A stretch of DNA of 64,000 nucleotides from Eleusine coracana subsp. coracana (GCA_032690845.1 CM064424.1:32226228-32290227), one strand, 5' to 3'. Shown: positions 22,264 to 34,263, counted from the first letter of the stretch. The notes: generated by a model not told the origin, from the letters alone. Translations and numbers: made by a program.

Positions 22264-23512
22264 GTAACCCTTGAGCTTGTCCCTTGTAAATATGTATAGT
22301 GTTTTGTTTGTTTTTGTTTGTGTCTTTGTTTGTGCTTATTTATCTTCTTTTGTAGGTTGACTTCGGACCTTCTTGAGATAGCAATGGAAATGGGTTAAGC
22401 TTGGGAAGGTGGTTCATGGTGTACCCAAGGCTTTGAAGAATGGTCCATTATGAGCAAGCTTGAGAAGGGAACAATTCGTTGTTGACACTTTGGTTTGTAG
22501 TGGTTCTCTCTCTTTTCTTTAGCATCACACCATGCATTGTATACTTGTTGCATTTGCACTCTTTGCATTTATGCATCCTTGCATTATGATACCATACATG
22601 CTTCCAAGCATGTGTCAAGGGGAAGTTGCTCATTTACAATGTGAGTACATGACTCTCTAGATGATCAAATAGTGATGTTTGTGCTTCATGCCCATTGAGT
22701 CATGTTCGACCGAGCTTCAAGGTTAAATCTACTCGCGCGGCTCAAAGACAAGTGGCTCATACATTCCCACCTCTATAATGACTAACCCTTGCTAATTTGA
22801 GAAAATATGTTGTTGAGTCATAAGTGTAGGGGGAGCTACGAGGGAACACCACTTCGACTAAGGAGGAGCACCATGAAAGGGGGAGGTATCCTAACTCTTG
22901 CCAACTATTTTATGCCTCTTGGTTTCGTTATGCTTTTGTGTGGTTTTTGGTGATAGGTGACAAAGGGGGAGAGGAAACATGAAGATCCAAAAGCCAAGTC
23001 TAGGTCAAAGAGGGAGAAGAAACATGAAGATCACATCAAGATGAACGATCGATAACACAAAGGGAGAGAAGAACATGAAGAAGGAACGTGAAGATTCGGG
23101 GAGATGGAACATGAAGATCCAAAATCCAAAATAGCAACACGGAGAAGAAAATGAAGATCACATTAAGATGAACATCGGCATGGAGAAGAACAATGACGAT
23201 GCATGTCTACGACAACAATGTACACTATCACCGACATGAGCATCTACGTTCTTGGTGCATGTCTACATCGACTAGATCGACTACCACAACACCAAGGCGG
23301 GTGCAATGTCAACTCAAGATTAACATCCAAGTGCACTAAGTGAGCGGGTAGTTTTTCCTCAACATCTAGCACATCTTGAGGGGGAGACTACTTCCAAGGT
23401 AAGGACCAAGGTATGCCTTCAAATCTTTTCTTTTCCTTTGGTTCTTTCTTGCTCGTTCATTTTTGGATCATCATAAGTAGTGGTTGTCATCCATCACCAA
23501 AAAGGGGGAGAT
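22264..23512 (+). other. 3' noncoding region of G with several polypurine tracts
   Basis: No coding frame. gggggag-type tracts occur at 22828, 22875, 22962, 23378 and 23499; the last (aaaaagggggagat) touches the 3' LTR. Repeated polypurine tracts upstream of the 3' LTR are a reported Sirevirus hallmark. Confidence 0.75.
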
Positions 23513-24610
23513 TGTAAGGATCATGACTATTGAGGTCACCCCAAGGTATGATATTTTGGTGATGAATGACAAGCATGAAATGTGACTAATGTCTACATGA
23601 GTGTTGTCCGTGTAGGAAACCCTTTTCACTATATGATGATTGTCAACGGTGTCCTTGGCAATTGATGATAATGACCACAAGCATGGAGGCTTGTGAACTT
23701 GATGGAGCCCAAGGGTTGATGCAGATGGATCAAAGCAGAGAACAAGCTATAGTGCAAGTGTTTGATACACTTGACTAGTTGTTAGGGCTTTGAGTCCATA
23801 GGAAAAACCGGACTATCAAGGGGGTCTAGGTCATTCTCTTAGGTCATGTCTAGTCGGTGATGTGCAAGGTTTCTCAGTGAAATCACTTAAGTCATGTCTA
23901 GTTGGTGATGTGCAAGGTTGCTCGGTGAAATCACAGGCACTAGATGACAGTGTTTGAGCCGGCCGGTGAAAGGGGCCTCGCTAGTAAGCACCCGTGTCGG
24001 CTCGTGGAGTCCGGCAAGTTCTCAAGGGAGGCGAGCTTGTGCTTTGTGCAGTGGTGAGTGTTTTCACTCGAGGAGTGATTGCGGGCTCATGGGCGAGAAC
24101 TCCACTTTATGGCTGGAGGGACCGGGACTCCGGCGGGAGTGGTCCAACGTGGATTAGGGGAAGGCGCCATCCTTCCGAGACCTCGGGAAAAAAAATCATG
24201 AGCCATTTGCTACTCCTCTCCTTACTTTGATGCACCACTTTCCGCATTTACATACCGTGCTAATCATGCTTGTGTGTTCTCTTAGTTCTAGTTGACTATC
24301 TTATAGACTTGCATGTTTAGGCTCCTTGCTTGCTAGTAGTGCTTAAGCTTCCGCAATTGATGACTAGCATGTGTAGTAGTTGCATTGGTGTGCTTGATCA
24401 CTAGAAGTGCATAGGAGTTGCATTGATTTGTGTGATCCACTAGTATGCATAGGTTGCCTTTCCTTTCATAGGATTATATTGTTAGTGTGATCACCACTAG
24501 ATTTGTGTAGGAGTTCCTTTGAGTGCGATTGGTGTTTTTAGTGATTGGCAAAATTGGTACATAGTGATAGTTCCAATTCACCCCCTCTCTCGGTCACTAC
24601 GATCCTTTCA
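23513..24610 (+). repeat. 3' LTR of G
   Basis: 1098 bp, TGTAAGG to TTTCA. It lacks the palindrome-bearing middle of the 5' LTR (junction gacagtg|tttgagcc at about 23951) and has a private tandem duplication of about 47 bp (about 23840-23886 and 23887-23933). Confidence 0.92.
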
Positions 24611-24615
24611 GCAAG

Positions 24616-26926
24616 CCAAGGTGGAGGCCCAATCCGAATCGACTTCGAGTCTATTTTGCGGCCCAGGACCGGTCTACATGAAAACGGACGCCCAGGACGC
24701 ATATGGACTGGATTTTTGACATTATTCATATGCACGTAAAGCTGAAGAGAAGACCTTTCAAATACCACCGGGTCTCATGTCAAAAAAATTTCGGAGTCAT
24801 TGGGAATAATCAAAACAAGGGAGGGTCCAAAATCTGTCCTGGTGCTGCCACCACTCTATTAGGGTTCAGGTTTTAATTAGATCAATTTTGTTCGTTAACA
24901 GTGTCATCGTTCATTGGTTTATGGACCCCAACTTTGTTTGTTTAATCATACATCTGCAATTTGGTTGCTTTATTCTTTGTTCTTGCTTGTGTTCTTGATT
25001 CACAGGCTGAGATTAGCCTTCTCAACGAGGTCAACCATGCAACGCTGGTTGATAACCAGAGGAGACGTCGTGCTGTGATTGCGGGGTTTAGAACGTGTTG
25101 TTCAGAAGCCGGATCGATTTGTGTGTTGCCTCCGACCAAATCAACTTATCAGAACCTTTCAGAATATCAGAACCCTTGTCCACATCATCCCCACTATATA
25201 TATGTTTCACGGGATGTCCCCCTCTGTACCAATTGTCAATTAATCAAAGTATTTCGAGTTGAGAGCCAAAACATGCGGCGTTATGACATCGTTTTCACCA
25301 TGTAGCCTAGTTATCTAGATGTTTTGTAGTTGACTAGTTGGAGGAGCTAGCTAGGCTTCTAAGATGAGTTGATCCACATGGGGAAGCTCTAATATGGCTC
25401 TATTTAGTCTATGAATTCAACTAGATCAAGATTTAAGAGCTAGATGTCATCGTTGTCGCGGTAAGTGATGTTCTATTTGTTTTATCGGTTGATCTATCTT
25501 GTGTTCATTCTTTCTTTTGATCTTGTTTCTCTCTTATATCTTTCTACTTGCTGGAAGTCCACTTAGATCATCATATGATCAGCACGACCCTCCTGCCGAT
25601 CATCACAACATGAGGATCAACAAGTAGTTGCGTTGTTTAGCTATTAGCGCTATTAGCCGCCATCGAAAAAGGATGGCAGCAAAAACATAATAGTGATGCA
25701 ATACTAATAGATGCTTGACGTAGTGCCTCTTCCTTTGCCTTATTAGTCACCACCGTGACTGGATCGCAGCAAACAACTTAGGTGCATAGATAGGTGCGAG
25801 ATTGGAGGGGATGATAGATTGATTTGCTTCATTGGCTATAGATTGGATCTACTATTGGCTAGAATTACAACTTGCACTACTGGTGTGTGCCTCATTAATA
25901 TCTGGCTAAGACTCATTAGCTTTGGTTATTTGCTTTGGATTTCAACTTTCTTTTTTGAGTTTTGCTCTCTATGTCGATCGGCATGGCTCCCATGCGGATT
26001 GGCACAAGAACAAATCTCCTCAATTCTCTCTTGTTCACATTCCTATGCAATTGTGCTTAATGCTAGGATTAGTTTGCTGCACTTAAAAATAGATTGCTTA
26101 TGGTTTGCTCGCCGGTCCTTGGGTTCGATAAACGTTGGAATACTCTTCTAAGGAAAATGCTTTAGTATGTGTTAGTGGGTGCGAGTATGCCTGCAGTCTT
26201 AGTGGGTGCGTGTTACATGCGCAAATAGCTATTCTGATTCATATCTCCATCTTTCTTGCACCAAACAAGGCAAACACGGACTCTATAGTGTAGCTCTCGA
26301 AACGATCAACAACTTTGTTATTCGAACAAAGTTGAGGAAACATCGGCTTCAAATCCAAAAACGCGTTGCAAGATAATCTGTCCTGAGTAGGACTCCTCTG
26401 CCCAGTACTCACTGTGGGCCCCATATTTCCTAGCTCGGAAATTCAAATAGGGTCACCCATATATGTTCCGAAAGCTCGATGAGATCTACTACATTGGTAG
26501 TCAATGGATTTTCATTTGAGGTCGTCTTGAACTCCAAACATTATCGCAAAATGTTGTTGTTCTGGACCCCGCGAAAATCTTCGATTTCAGGAATATTCTA
26601 GGTGAGCCTTTTGGAAGACGTGGAAACCAAGTAATCAAGTTTGGGCCTTGCGTGTTGGCCTTCATGGACAGTGAGAGAGTGCTTGAGGTGCCACGGGCTA
26701 AGGCTTTGGCCCGTCATTGAAGATCGCCACGTTTGCATTATATGTTGTATTTTGCCTAAAATGACACAAAAACACAAAAAGAGACACAAAGACATGAAAA
26801 GACACTAAAGAAGCAAAATGTCATTATTAGTGGCATTAATAAATACAATATGGTAAATCTTCATCGATATATTAAGATAATTTGGCACTAAAAGGTAGTC
26901 ATAATGAGTGCCAACAACATCTACCA
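24616..26926. repeat. Degenerate LTR material: remainder of F and at least one other element
   Basis: The first part (24616 to about 25320) continues F past the copia insertion (agccaaggtggaggcccaatcc...) and looks like gypsy 3' noncoding/LTR sequence. The part around 26110-26225 (gataaacgttggaatactc, gtgggtgcgtgttac) matches the reverse complement of B's right LTR near 15350-15450. The last part ends gagtgccaaca at 26926, like a Tat/Athila LTR terminus. Borders and number of elements cannot be settled by eye, and no reading frame is supported. Confidence 0.4.
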
Positions 26927-27164
26927 TATGAATATAGTAAATTATTCCCTACGTGGTGAATACAAGAAAATAGGGGTCCTATAAGAACAGAGCATTCTGT
27001 TAATAAATAGCAATGGCGTATACTCGTTAGCAAGAACCTAAACTTTTACCTCTTAAGAAAAGTTAGATATTGCTCAGAATTGGCTGCCTTTTTGTTGTGC
27101 CAACCTAAAGTAGAGTATTCTACATCGAGAGAAAGCAAGTCTACACGGAAAATTTGATGCATTA

Positions 27165-28785
27165 TTAGTGCAAGTGCTGGTAGAGTTGAGATTTTTCTTT
27201 CGCCAGCTTTGTGCTGAGGAGATATCTAAGACTGTGGTGGCAGAGATGGAAAGAATGGCACCTATGTTGCTCTGTAAGTTGGCGAAGATATTTCCACCAG
27301 GCTTGTTCACTCTGATGGTGCATATGATTGTGCTCCTCCCATATGAGGCACAAATGGAAGGGCCCGTGTAAAACCGTTGGTGCTACCCAACTGAGTGGTG
27401 TCTAAAGCTTCTTTGAACTAAATGTAAGAACAAATGCAAAATTGAAGCTTCCATGGCAGAGGCACACATTTTGGAGGAGGTGTCGAACTTCACAACAAAA
27501 TACTATTCTGACAACCTTCTGAGTGTGCTATACCCACCCCCTCGTTACAACGTTGGCGAAAATGAATCGACCCTCAGCCTCTTCCAAGGGCAAAACAGAC
27601 GTGGAAGTGAAGCGACCAACAAGAACTTGACATATCAAGAGTGGCGCACTATCATGATGTATGTGTTGACCAGCCTTACCGAAGTGGTGTCGTATATCAA
27701 GTAAGTTATGAACAAATTACATAACTCCGCATTGAACCCAATTGTTCTACATCCAACCCACTTGTTCCTCATTGCTATAGGGAATTTCATGATGGATTCT
27801 GGCATGCCTCAAGGCCTCCTACCCCACATGAAGTTGATACCCTTCTTTACAACGGTACGGGAAATGGATCGCCCGATTTCATTTCTTGGTTGAATTGGAA
27901 GGTATTTATCATTGTCTTAGTATGTCATTACACAATTGCTCTTACATGCGAATAATATAGCTAACTATCCTACTTCAACATGCAGGACCAAATCGATGCA
28001 TCTATGAATGTCGAGCTCAAACAGGTTGCCAATGGCTGTGTCTATAGGGTCAAGTCATTCGGAAGCTATGACGTTAATGGGTACCAGTACCACACAACAA
28101 GCTATGAGCAGAATCGGCCTAATCAAAGAACCACTAATACCGGAGTTTTTACTCCATGTGATGATGGGGTCGAGTATTACAGAAGAGTTGAAGAAATATA
28201 CGAACTCATGTTTGATGGTTGCAAACCTCTTTCTCTTGTCATACTCAAATGCCATTGGTTTGATCCACAAGAAGTGAGGCGGACCCCTAATCTTGGGCTA
28301 ATCGAAATTCAACAGTCATCCGTGTATTCAGGCGATGATGTATATATTGCAGCTCAACAAGCCACACAAGTTTATTATCTCTCATACCTATGCCAAACCG
28401 ATGACCGTATCAAGGGTTGGGATGTTGTGTTCAAGGTACTGGCACACAGTAAACTACCTATTCCAAACAATGAAGATTACAATGTAGACCCAAACACATA
28501 TGTCGACGGAGTGTTCTTCCAAGAAGATGGGCTAGAAGGGGGTTTTGTGATAGACTTAATCGAAGATATCAAAATGGATGTAGATAATGAAACGGTTGAT
28601 GACAATGATGCTGGAGACGAGGTTCAGAATGTGAATGACTTGAACTTACTTGAGCGATTACAATTAGGCATGGACAATATGACGACATTCCTCCTCTAGT
28701 GCATGTGCAAGATGATGTCGACATCCGTGATAATGATGATGAGACATGCGACAAAGCTAATCCTGACCTTGATGATTATTTCTAA
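27165..28785 (+). pseudogene. TNP2-like transposase, C-terminal remnant
   Basis: The first block (about 27165-27371) contains FRQLCAEEISKTVVAEME and IFPPGLFTLMVHMIVLLP, typical of the DUF4218 region of CACTA transposases. The next (27453-27704) has ASMAEAHILEEVSNFTTKYY. The third (27980-28785) matches DUF4216: SFGSYDVNGYQYHT, GCKPLSLVILKCHWFDP, IAAQQATQVYYLSYLC. A frameshift near 28675 separates the acidic tail, which ends at TAA 28783-28785 (NPDLDDYF). The gaps between blocks may be introns (gtaagt near 27700). The catalytic transposase domain normally N-terminal to DUF4218 is absent. Confidence 0.75.
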
Positions 28786-28914
28786 AATACATGGCTAGTC
28801 TGTACTAATTAATTTAATATTTGCATTTCTTTCTAATACATGTTTTATTTATTTTGCATAGATTTTGAAATATTGATGAATTTAATGTTTTTAATTGCAG
28901 GTGATTGATCAAAG

Positions 28915-30611
28915 ATGGTGGGCAAGGGTATGCAGAAGTTGGTGACGTTGCTTTACAAAAGAGCGACTAGGAGGGGGTCCAAATCCGGTGCAGCTGAGGG
29001 GTCCGGGAAGGGTCGAATGAAGGGTCTCGGCAAGAGAGGTGGCGGCAGGCGTCGAGGGAAGGCTATCAGGGAACCGTCGCGTACACCTTCTGTGCATGAG
29101 TCTAGTGAGCAGTAGGAGGAGGAGCAATAATCTAAGGAGGAGGAGGAGGAGTAGCAACAGCAGTCTAAGGAGGTACCTTCCGCTCATGGCTCGGACGAGG
29201 TGGGAAGAGGGGAGGAGGAGGCGCTAGATGATTTTGTTTCTGAAGGCATGTAGAGTGTGTGGCAAAGAGGTTCCGCACAACTCCCGACAAGACCAATACC
29301 AGTTGAGAAATGCTCGTTGGTTTGACCCACCGGGAAGAAGTAAGTCACTTTAAATGTTTACTCTTTTGATATCTTAAAAAATTACGATATAAACTAATCA
29401 TTTGTCTTCATCATTTGGGTAGGGGTTAGACGAGGGTTGCTGCAGGTGACCACGCGTGTTTTCCAAATGGCATCCTGGGTCTTTTGTGTAGGAAACACTT
29501 CCCTGGCCTGGTGCCTTTTGGCACGAGGCAGGAGCCTGCCTACGCGTGGGAGCACTACAAGAATGTCCCCAATTTTCCAGATCGGGAGGGCAGGGTGTTT
29601 GCCACCTTGGCGGACTGGGTGGTGGGGAGCTGTGGGTAAGTGTTTTTTGCATTGTTAAATATATCATATTTGTTGGATATTTTTTAAAAAAGCATAGTAT
29701 ACACCGTATCTATGTGCAGGATTTCTTTAGGGTGGAGCCGGAGAATATGGAGCAGACACGCACCCAGGCGTACAACACATGTCCTAAACTAATTACAGAC
29801 ATGATTTATGAGGCGCGCATCCAGCGGTCATAAACCACTACGCTGCCCGGAACATTCGGGTGGATAAAACTGAGGCACGAAACATGGAGCTGACCACAGA
29901 ACAATACATTGCGGTAATTTGATCTTCTCATATCTCCTATACTTGATTAAGTATGCTTAATTTGATCTTCTCGTATTACTTGATCACTTGTAGGTGATTC
30001 TGTGGTGGTGTTCCCCTTATATGGATTGCTAGGAACAAATTATGAAGAGGTGGTGTGACCATGAGTGGAAGGAGCAGCACAAGGCTTGCCGTGCACGGCG
30101 TTTGTTGATGCCTAGCCAGCACACCATCAAGGCAACTTTACCCTTGACCAGTACGCTGCTAGATGGGTGAGTGAATTCATTTTCTTGTTATAGCACTCAA
30201 TTTTGTATCATTTCTAATCATCTATATGTTCTCTTTGTAGTCGCCGGCGAATGGTGGCGAGCCTTGCCCCCCTTTGAAGACTTGGGCTATGGCCCATAAG
30301 GGCAAGGCGATGTCAGGGGTTGACTATAACCTGGAGGACCCTCCTGAGTCGTACACCAACGCTACCATCCACAGTCGCCTTACCCAATACACCGAGGTGG
30401 CTAGGGAGGTCCACCGGCCAGAGTAGGACCCTGAGCACCGAGAACATCGATAGAGAGATCGTCATGATGGTGGGTGGAGGTAAGAAGCATGGCCGGTACT
30501 AGATTACCGACAACACACTAGACACGGCCTCTACTCCCACCCTCTCCCAGATGCGAGCAAGGAGCTCGGCCTCAGCCCCGCCCATCCGCCCACGGCAGAG
30601 CGTTGCATAGA
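28915..30611 (+). pseudogene. Ptta/En/Spm (TNP1-like) protein remnant
   Basis: Exon-like pieces: a basic start (MVGKGMQKLVTLLYKRATRR) and Glu-rich stretch at 28915-29160; PAYAWEHYKNVPNFPDREGR with FATLADWVVGSCG at 29540-29640; DFFRVEPENMEQTRTQAYN at about 29722; WKEQHKACRARRL at about 30066; MAHKGKAMSGVDYNLEDPPE, YTNATIHSRLTQYTEVAR and VMMVGGGKKHGRY up to about 30500, followed by TLDTASTPTLSQMRARS. These are typical of the plant Ptta/En/Spm family. Several in-frame stops occur (for example TAG near 30425). Such proteins bind the subterminal repeats of the element. Confidence 0.72.
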
Positions 30612-30779
30612 TCCAGATTGAGCAAGTCCAGATTAGTTTTATTTTATTCGCCATTCTTGACATGTGGTTGCTCTACATTGTAACATTGAGATGAAATATT
30701 GTAGGTCCAGCTTCGGGATGAGATGGAGGCAAAGCTGGAGGCGAAGATATAAGAAGAGCGGTAGAGGTGGGAGGGGATC

Positions 30780-30935
30780 ATGGCGCAACAAATGAGTGCA
30801 ATGTTCCAGTACATGCAAAGTGCTAGAGTGCCACCGCCTCCTCCAGGGCTGTTCCCAAGACTACCTCCCGTTCCCGTCCCTCCCCCTCATGTCACTCCCC
30901 AAGGCACTCCAGTGAGTCACTCGAGATCCTTGTGG
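30780..30935 (+). pseudogene. Proline-rich C-terminal piece of the Ptta-like protein
   Basis: An open stretch with MAQQMSAMFQYMQS followed by a run of Pro (PPPPPGLFPRLPPVPVPP). Similar Gln/Met then Pro-rich tails end many Ptta-family proteins. It follows the remnant above after a probable intron; the exact exon limits are not determinable. Confidence 0.45.
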
Positions 30936-31396
30936 TTTTTGCTTCTATGCTTCCATCTCAATTCTTCTTGGATTACACATGCAATATTTCCTTTTTGCAA
31001 AATCAATCCATGGGATCTAACACTCCGACTACTTCCCTCCCAATGCTTGGTCGCCATGGCACACTAATACTCATCCAAGTTAGCTTGTAGTTGTATTTCT
31101 ATTTCCATTTCATGAACCAACTAGTTGTGCTTGCTTGCACTTTGATGTACACTTGTGGTTGTCGACAACTTTTATTTGAACTGTTTGGACACTTTCTATG
31201 TGAACTTGAGGTTATGCTTATGACATATATGTATTTGTGAGGATTTATATGTATTTATCAAGATTTAAATGCATGTGATGGTGATATATATATGTCTGTG
31301 ATGATGATATATATGAGCTTGTATGTGTAATTTGATGTGATTTTGGTCAAGGTTGAACTCGATTTGAATATTTTATTGAATTTTGTCGAATTAATT

Positions 31397-31760
31397 TGCC
31401 AAGGGCCAGGACAACCCCACTCGGCAAAATGACCATTCTTTGCCGAGTGTCATCCTGCAAGACCCTCGGCAAAGTGACCATCCTTTTGTCGAGTGCCTAC
31501 TGTCGAGGCTCTCGGCAAATGATGTTTGACGGATGTTTTGGCGCTGTCCTTTCTGCTCTATTTTGCCGAGAGTCGCAAAAACCCTCAGTAAAAGTTTGCC
31601 GATGGCCCGACAGAAGGCTCTCGGCAAAGCGCTCTTTGTCGATAAGAGACTGTCGTGAGCTCTTTGCCGAGAGTTACACTCGGCAAACGTTTTGCCCGAG
31701 TGTGATCTAGGCTTTGCCGAGCGCCTCTGGCACTCAGCAAATATGTGGTTTCCTGTAGTG
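31397..31760 (+). repeat. CACTA subterminal repeats and right terminus
   Basis: At least ten copies or half-copies of ctcggcaaa or tttgccgag in both orientations lie between 31397 and 31740, several paired into inverted units (gccgagagttacactcggc at about 31664). The terminal inverted repeat ends tcctgtagtg at 31760. The three bases after it are cct; the matching left duplication cannot be checked. Confidence 0.9.
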
Positions 31761-32287
31761 CCTCCTGACACTATCATGACTTTTCTGTTTGATCAGTGCC
31801 GCTAGCGGTGCGTTGAGCTTCAAGAATCCGAAGGGTGGGACCATGGGAGGACAGCGGGGAGGGTGGGATGGCGGGCAATTCGACGTTAGAATCGCAACAG
31901 TGCAAGCAGTGTAGGCGTGGCAATGGAGGGATGCACGAGGAGGCGGTCCGAGTGTGACGGCAGCAACAATGGCTGAGGAATGAAGCAACGACACTGATGA
32001 TGACACCTAAACATGAAAAGTATAAAGTACCCTTTATCAAATTAGAAAAAAAAAAGAAAATAATTAGTACTAGGTTTACCAATTTTAAATGTTGGTTCAC
32101 AACTTAAAGTACCTCTTAATAGATTCCTCCCTATTTTTGACAATTAGATCCAACAAAATGGATGGTTATTGTTAATTCCATGCATTTTAACTAGAAGTCA
32201 TTCCCATAGTACTGCTAATTAATGAGACTTGAGATAAGAGTACAAATCATTTCCTTTATGTTGCCCGGAGAGGTTTGACATTGTACG
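31761..32287. other. Spacer between the CACTA terminus and the receptor kinase
   Basis: No supportable gene. From about 32000 it is AT-rich and probably contains the 3' untranslated region of the receptor kinase gene. Confidence 0.4.
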
Positions 32288-34263
32288 CTAGTCATCAGTA
32301 TGACATGGAGGATGGATCGAATCCCCTATTTCAATCATGGCTAACATGCTGAAACTCATATCAGATGGCGTTAACTCCGGCAATGGCATGTCGCCGTTGA
32401 GGTATTGTATTATAAGATGCATAGCGGGCCTTGCACTAACAAGTGGTTGTGAGCACAAGAGACCGAGTTTTAGCACCAGGCACGCCTCATCTATGTTACA
32501 GTCACCTTGTAGCCTCTCGTCTATTGTCTGCACTATGGATCCTTTCTGCCAATGGTCAAATACCCAATCAACCAACATGAATCGATCACCTAGTGCATTA
32601 TGCTTGACAGGTCTTTTCCCGCAGGTGACCTCAAGGAGTGTGCCAAAGGCAAACACATCTGTAAGAGGGGATGCCCTACCCGTTCGTACCAATTCTGGAG
32701 CTAGGTAACCCACGGTGCCAACCATGTGCGTGGTCTGTGGGTCAGTACCACGATTATAGGACTTCGCGAGGCCAAAGTCACCTAGTCGCCCGTTTAGTCC
32801 ATAGTCAAGAAGTACATTGCTAGCTTTGATGTCTCGATGAATAACAACTTTATCCCATTTCTCGTGGAGGTATAGCAAGCCACATGCAATTCCTTTGATA
32901 ATATGAAACCTTGTAGCCCAGTCCAGCGAAGGACTGTTCTGTTCATAGTATATGTACTTATCTAGACTACCATTTGGCATGTATTCATAAACCAAGAGAA
33001 GTTCACCTTTTCGCCGGCAATAGCCAAGGAGTTGCACGAGGTTGCGGTGTCGAAGGTGGTACCAATGCTAACAATTTCATTGATGAACTCTTTCATTCCT
33101 TGCTTTGACTCATGTGACAACCTCTTAACTGCAATCTCCAGTTTAGATGTTGGAAGTACGCCTTTATACACCTTTCCAAACCCTCCTACACCAAGCATGT
33201 TCTTATTCTTAAATCCATCTGTGGCACGGAACAGATCCTTGTATGAGAACTGATGTGCCCCAAACTCGATTTCCCAGTCTTCTTGTAGCTCGCTATATGC
33301 CAATTTCTTCCGTGCAAGTATGATTATTGCTCCACAAACAAAGATGAGTAACACTATGGCTACTGGAGGAACAATCAACAAAATCTTTGAGCTCTTTGAC
33401 CTTGTGCCTACATTCTGTAACTTCGGCAGCTTAGTGATGTCAATCCTTGGAGCAGTATTGCCGATGCTGAAGCTCCAACCAAGCAAGTAATATCTTGAGT
33501 TTATTAAACCAGTTGCCGCTGAAAATCCAACGTATGATGTATCTGTGAGGACGGTCGAGAGATTGTAAATGGCTGAGACCAGTGGTTTATTAGGTTTAGC
33601 CTTTTCAATGGGAGCCAAGGTTACATCGATCCGTGTTGCTTCTTCATCATACTCCACCCACACTTGCATTACGTCATGGCTAACGAGTGACAAATTTTGG
33701 AACATACCTGTTGTTTCGTCATAGAAGGCAGCATTCTGGGCTTCCACAGACTGGAGACTATTGACGTTGATGCCAACATGGTTGTCATTGATATCCTGAA
33801 ACTCACTATTTTGTATTGTGTCAAGCTCAACTGCAAAGATATTGTTACTTGTGTTTCCATTGTCGTGGTCATTGAGTAGTCCTAAGTACTGAGCTGGAAA
33901 TGCATCAGAGAAGTTTTTGTTTGCTGTGACTAAGAAGGCCATGCCATCCGCACTCTTGTCAGAGTAGGCAGAGAGGATGCTAAAGATGAAGATAGATTCA
34001 AAAGATTGGACATTACCACTTGGCGACATGCGTAAGCTTAGAGGAGTTGGGTAGAAGGCATGACCTTTGAGGTTAAAACCTCCATTGGTCAGCTCAAGGA
34101 GTCCACCTCGTGTGATTGTGGCAGTGCCATCAAGGCTGAGGTTAGCTTGGATGAAGCCAGAGTAGATGAACTGATCATCAGCAAAGGTAAATGATGCAAG
34201 GTCGAGGCTACAGAAGTACAGTAGTGCGCACAGAACAAAACGCTTTTGTTTCCTTCCAGGCAT
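32288..34263 (-). pseudogene. L-type lectin-domain receptor kinase, one frameshift
   Basis: Single-exon minus-strand gene. I chose the ATG at 34261-34263 (MPGRKQKRFV) because a signal peptide follows directly; an upstream in-frame ATG at 34323 adds 20 residues before it. Order: signal peptide (about 1-28), legume-lectin domain (about 30-270, with FAVELDTIQNSEFQDINDNH and LGWSFSIG), transmembrane helix (about 293-317), kinase. Kinase motifs: GVGGFGKVYKG loop, IAVKRL lysine, IHRDIKASN, GDFGLAK, GTVGYLAPE; all key residues are present. Near 33054-33063 the frame shifts: five bases occupy the place of one codon before the region encoding HRNLVQLLGYC, so the product would stop about 50 codons later, losing most of the kinase. 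Total length without the shift is about 660 residues, normal for the family. LecRKs sense extracellular signals at the plasma membrane in immunity. It could be a young pseudogene, or an assembly error in a working gene. Confidence 0.9.

Larger units (their letters stand above)
5652..24610 (+). mobile_element. Element G: Sirevirus-like Ty1/copia retrotransposon (about 9.2 kb without its nested insert)
   Basis: Its parts are a 5' LTR (5652-6249 plus 16034-17243), a tRNA-iMet primer site, gag, pol in copia order (protease, integrase, RT, RNase H), several polypurine tracts and a 3' LTR (23513-24610). Both LTRs begin TGTAAGGATCATGAC and end GATCCTTTCA. The 5-bp flanks are ggaag (5647-5651) and gcaag (24611-24615), a target duplication with one difference. 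It is inserted in element F and carries element B inside its 5' LTR. Stops and frameshifts in gag and pol make it non-autonomous today. Confidence 0.9.
26927..31760 (+). mobile_element. CACTA (En/Spm) DNA transposon relic
   Basis: The right end is intact: ...ggtttcctgtagtg at 31747-31760, the complement of the CACTACAGGAAACC terminus. It is preceded by about 360 bp of subterminal repeats built on tttgccgag/ctcggcaaa. Coding remnants of a TNP2-like transposase and a Ptta/TNP1-like protein lie inside. No matching CACTA left terminus is visible, so the left part is lost, probably with the transposase catalytic domain. The left border given is only where LTR-like sequence stops. Confidence 0.85.

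Noticed and set aside
28909..29187. Leucine-rich minus-strand frame in the CACTA region
   Set aside because: It is the antisense of the GAG/GGA-rich acidic-basic start of the Ptta-like protein; a poly-Leu run is a composition artefact.
29546..29560. CACTACAAGAA match as a possible left end of the CACTA element
   Set aside because: It lies within a recognisable Ptta-family coding block (AWEHYKNVPNF), so the match is coding sequence and not a terminus.
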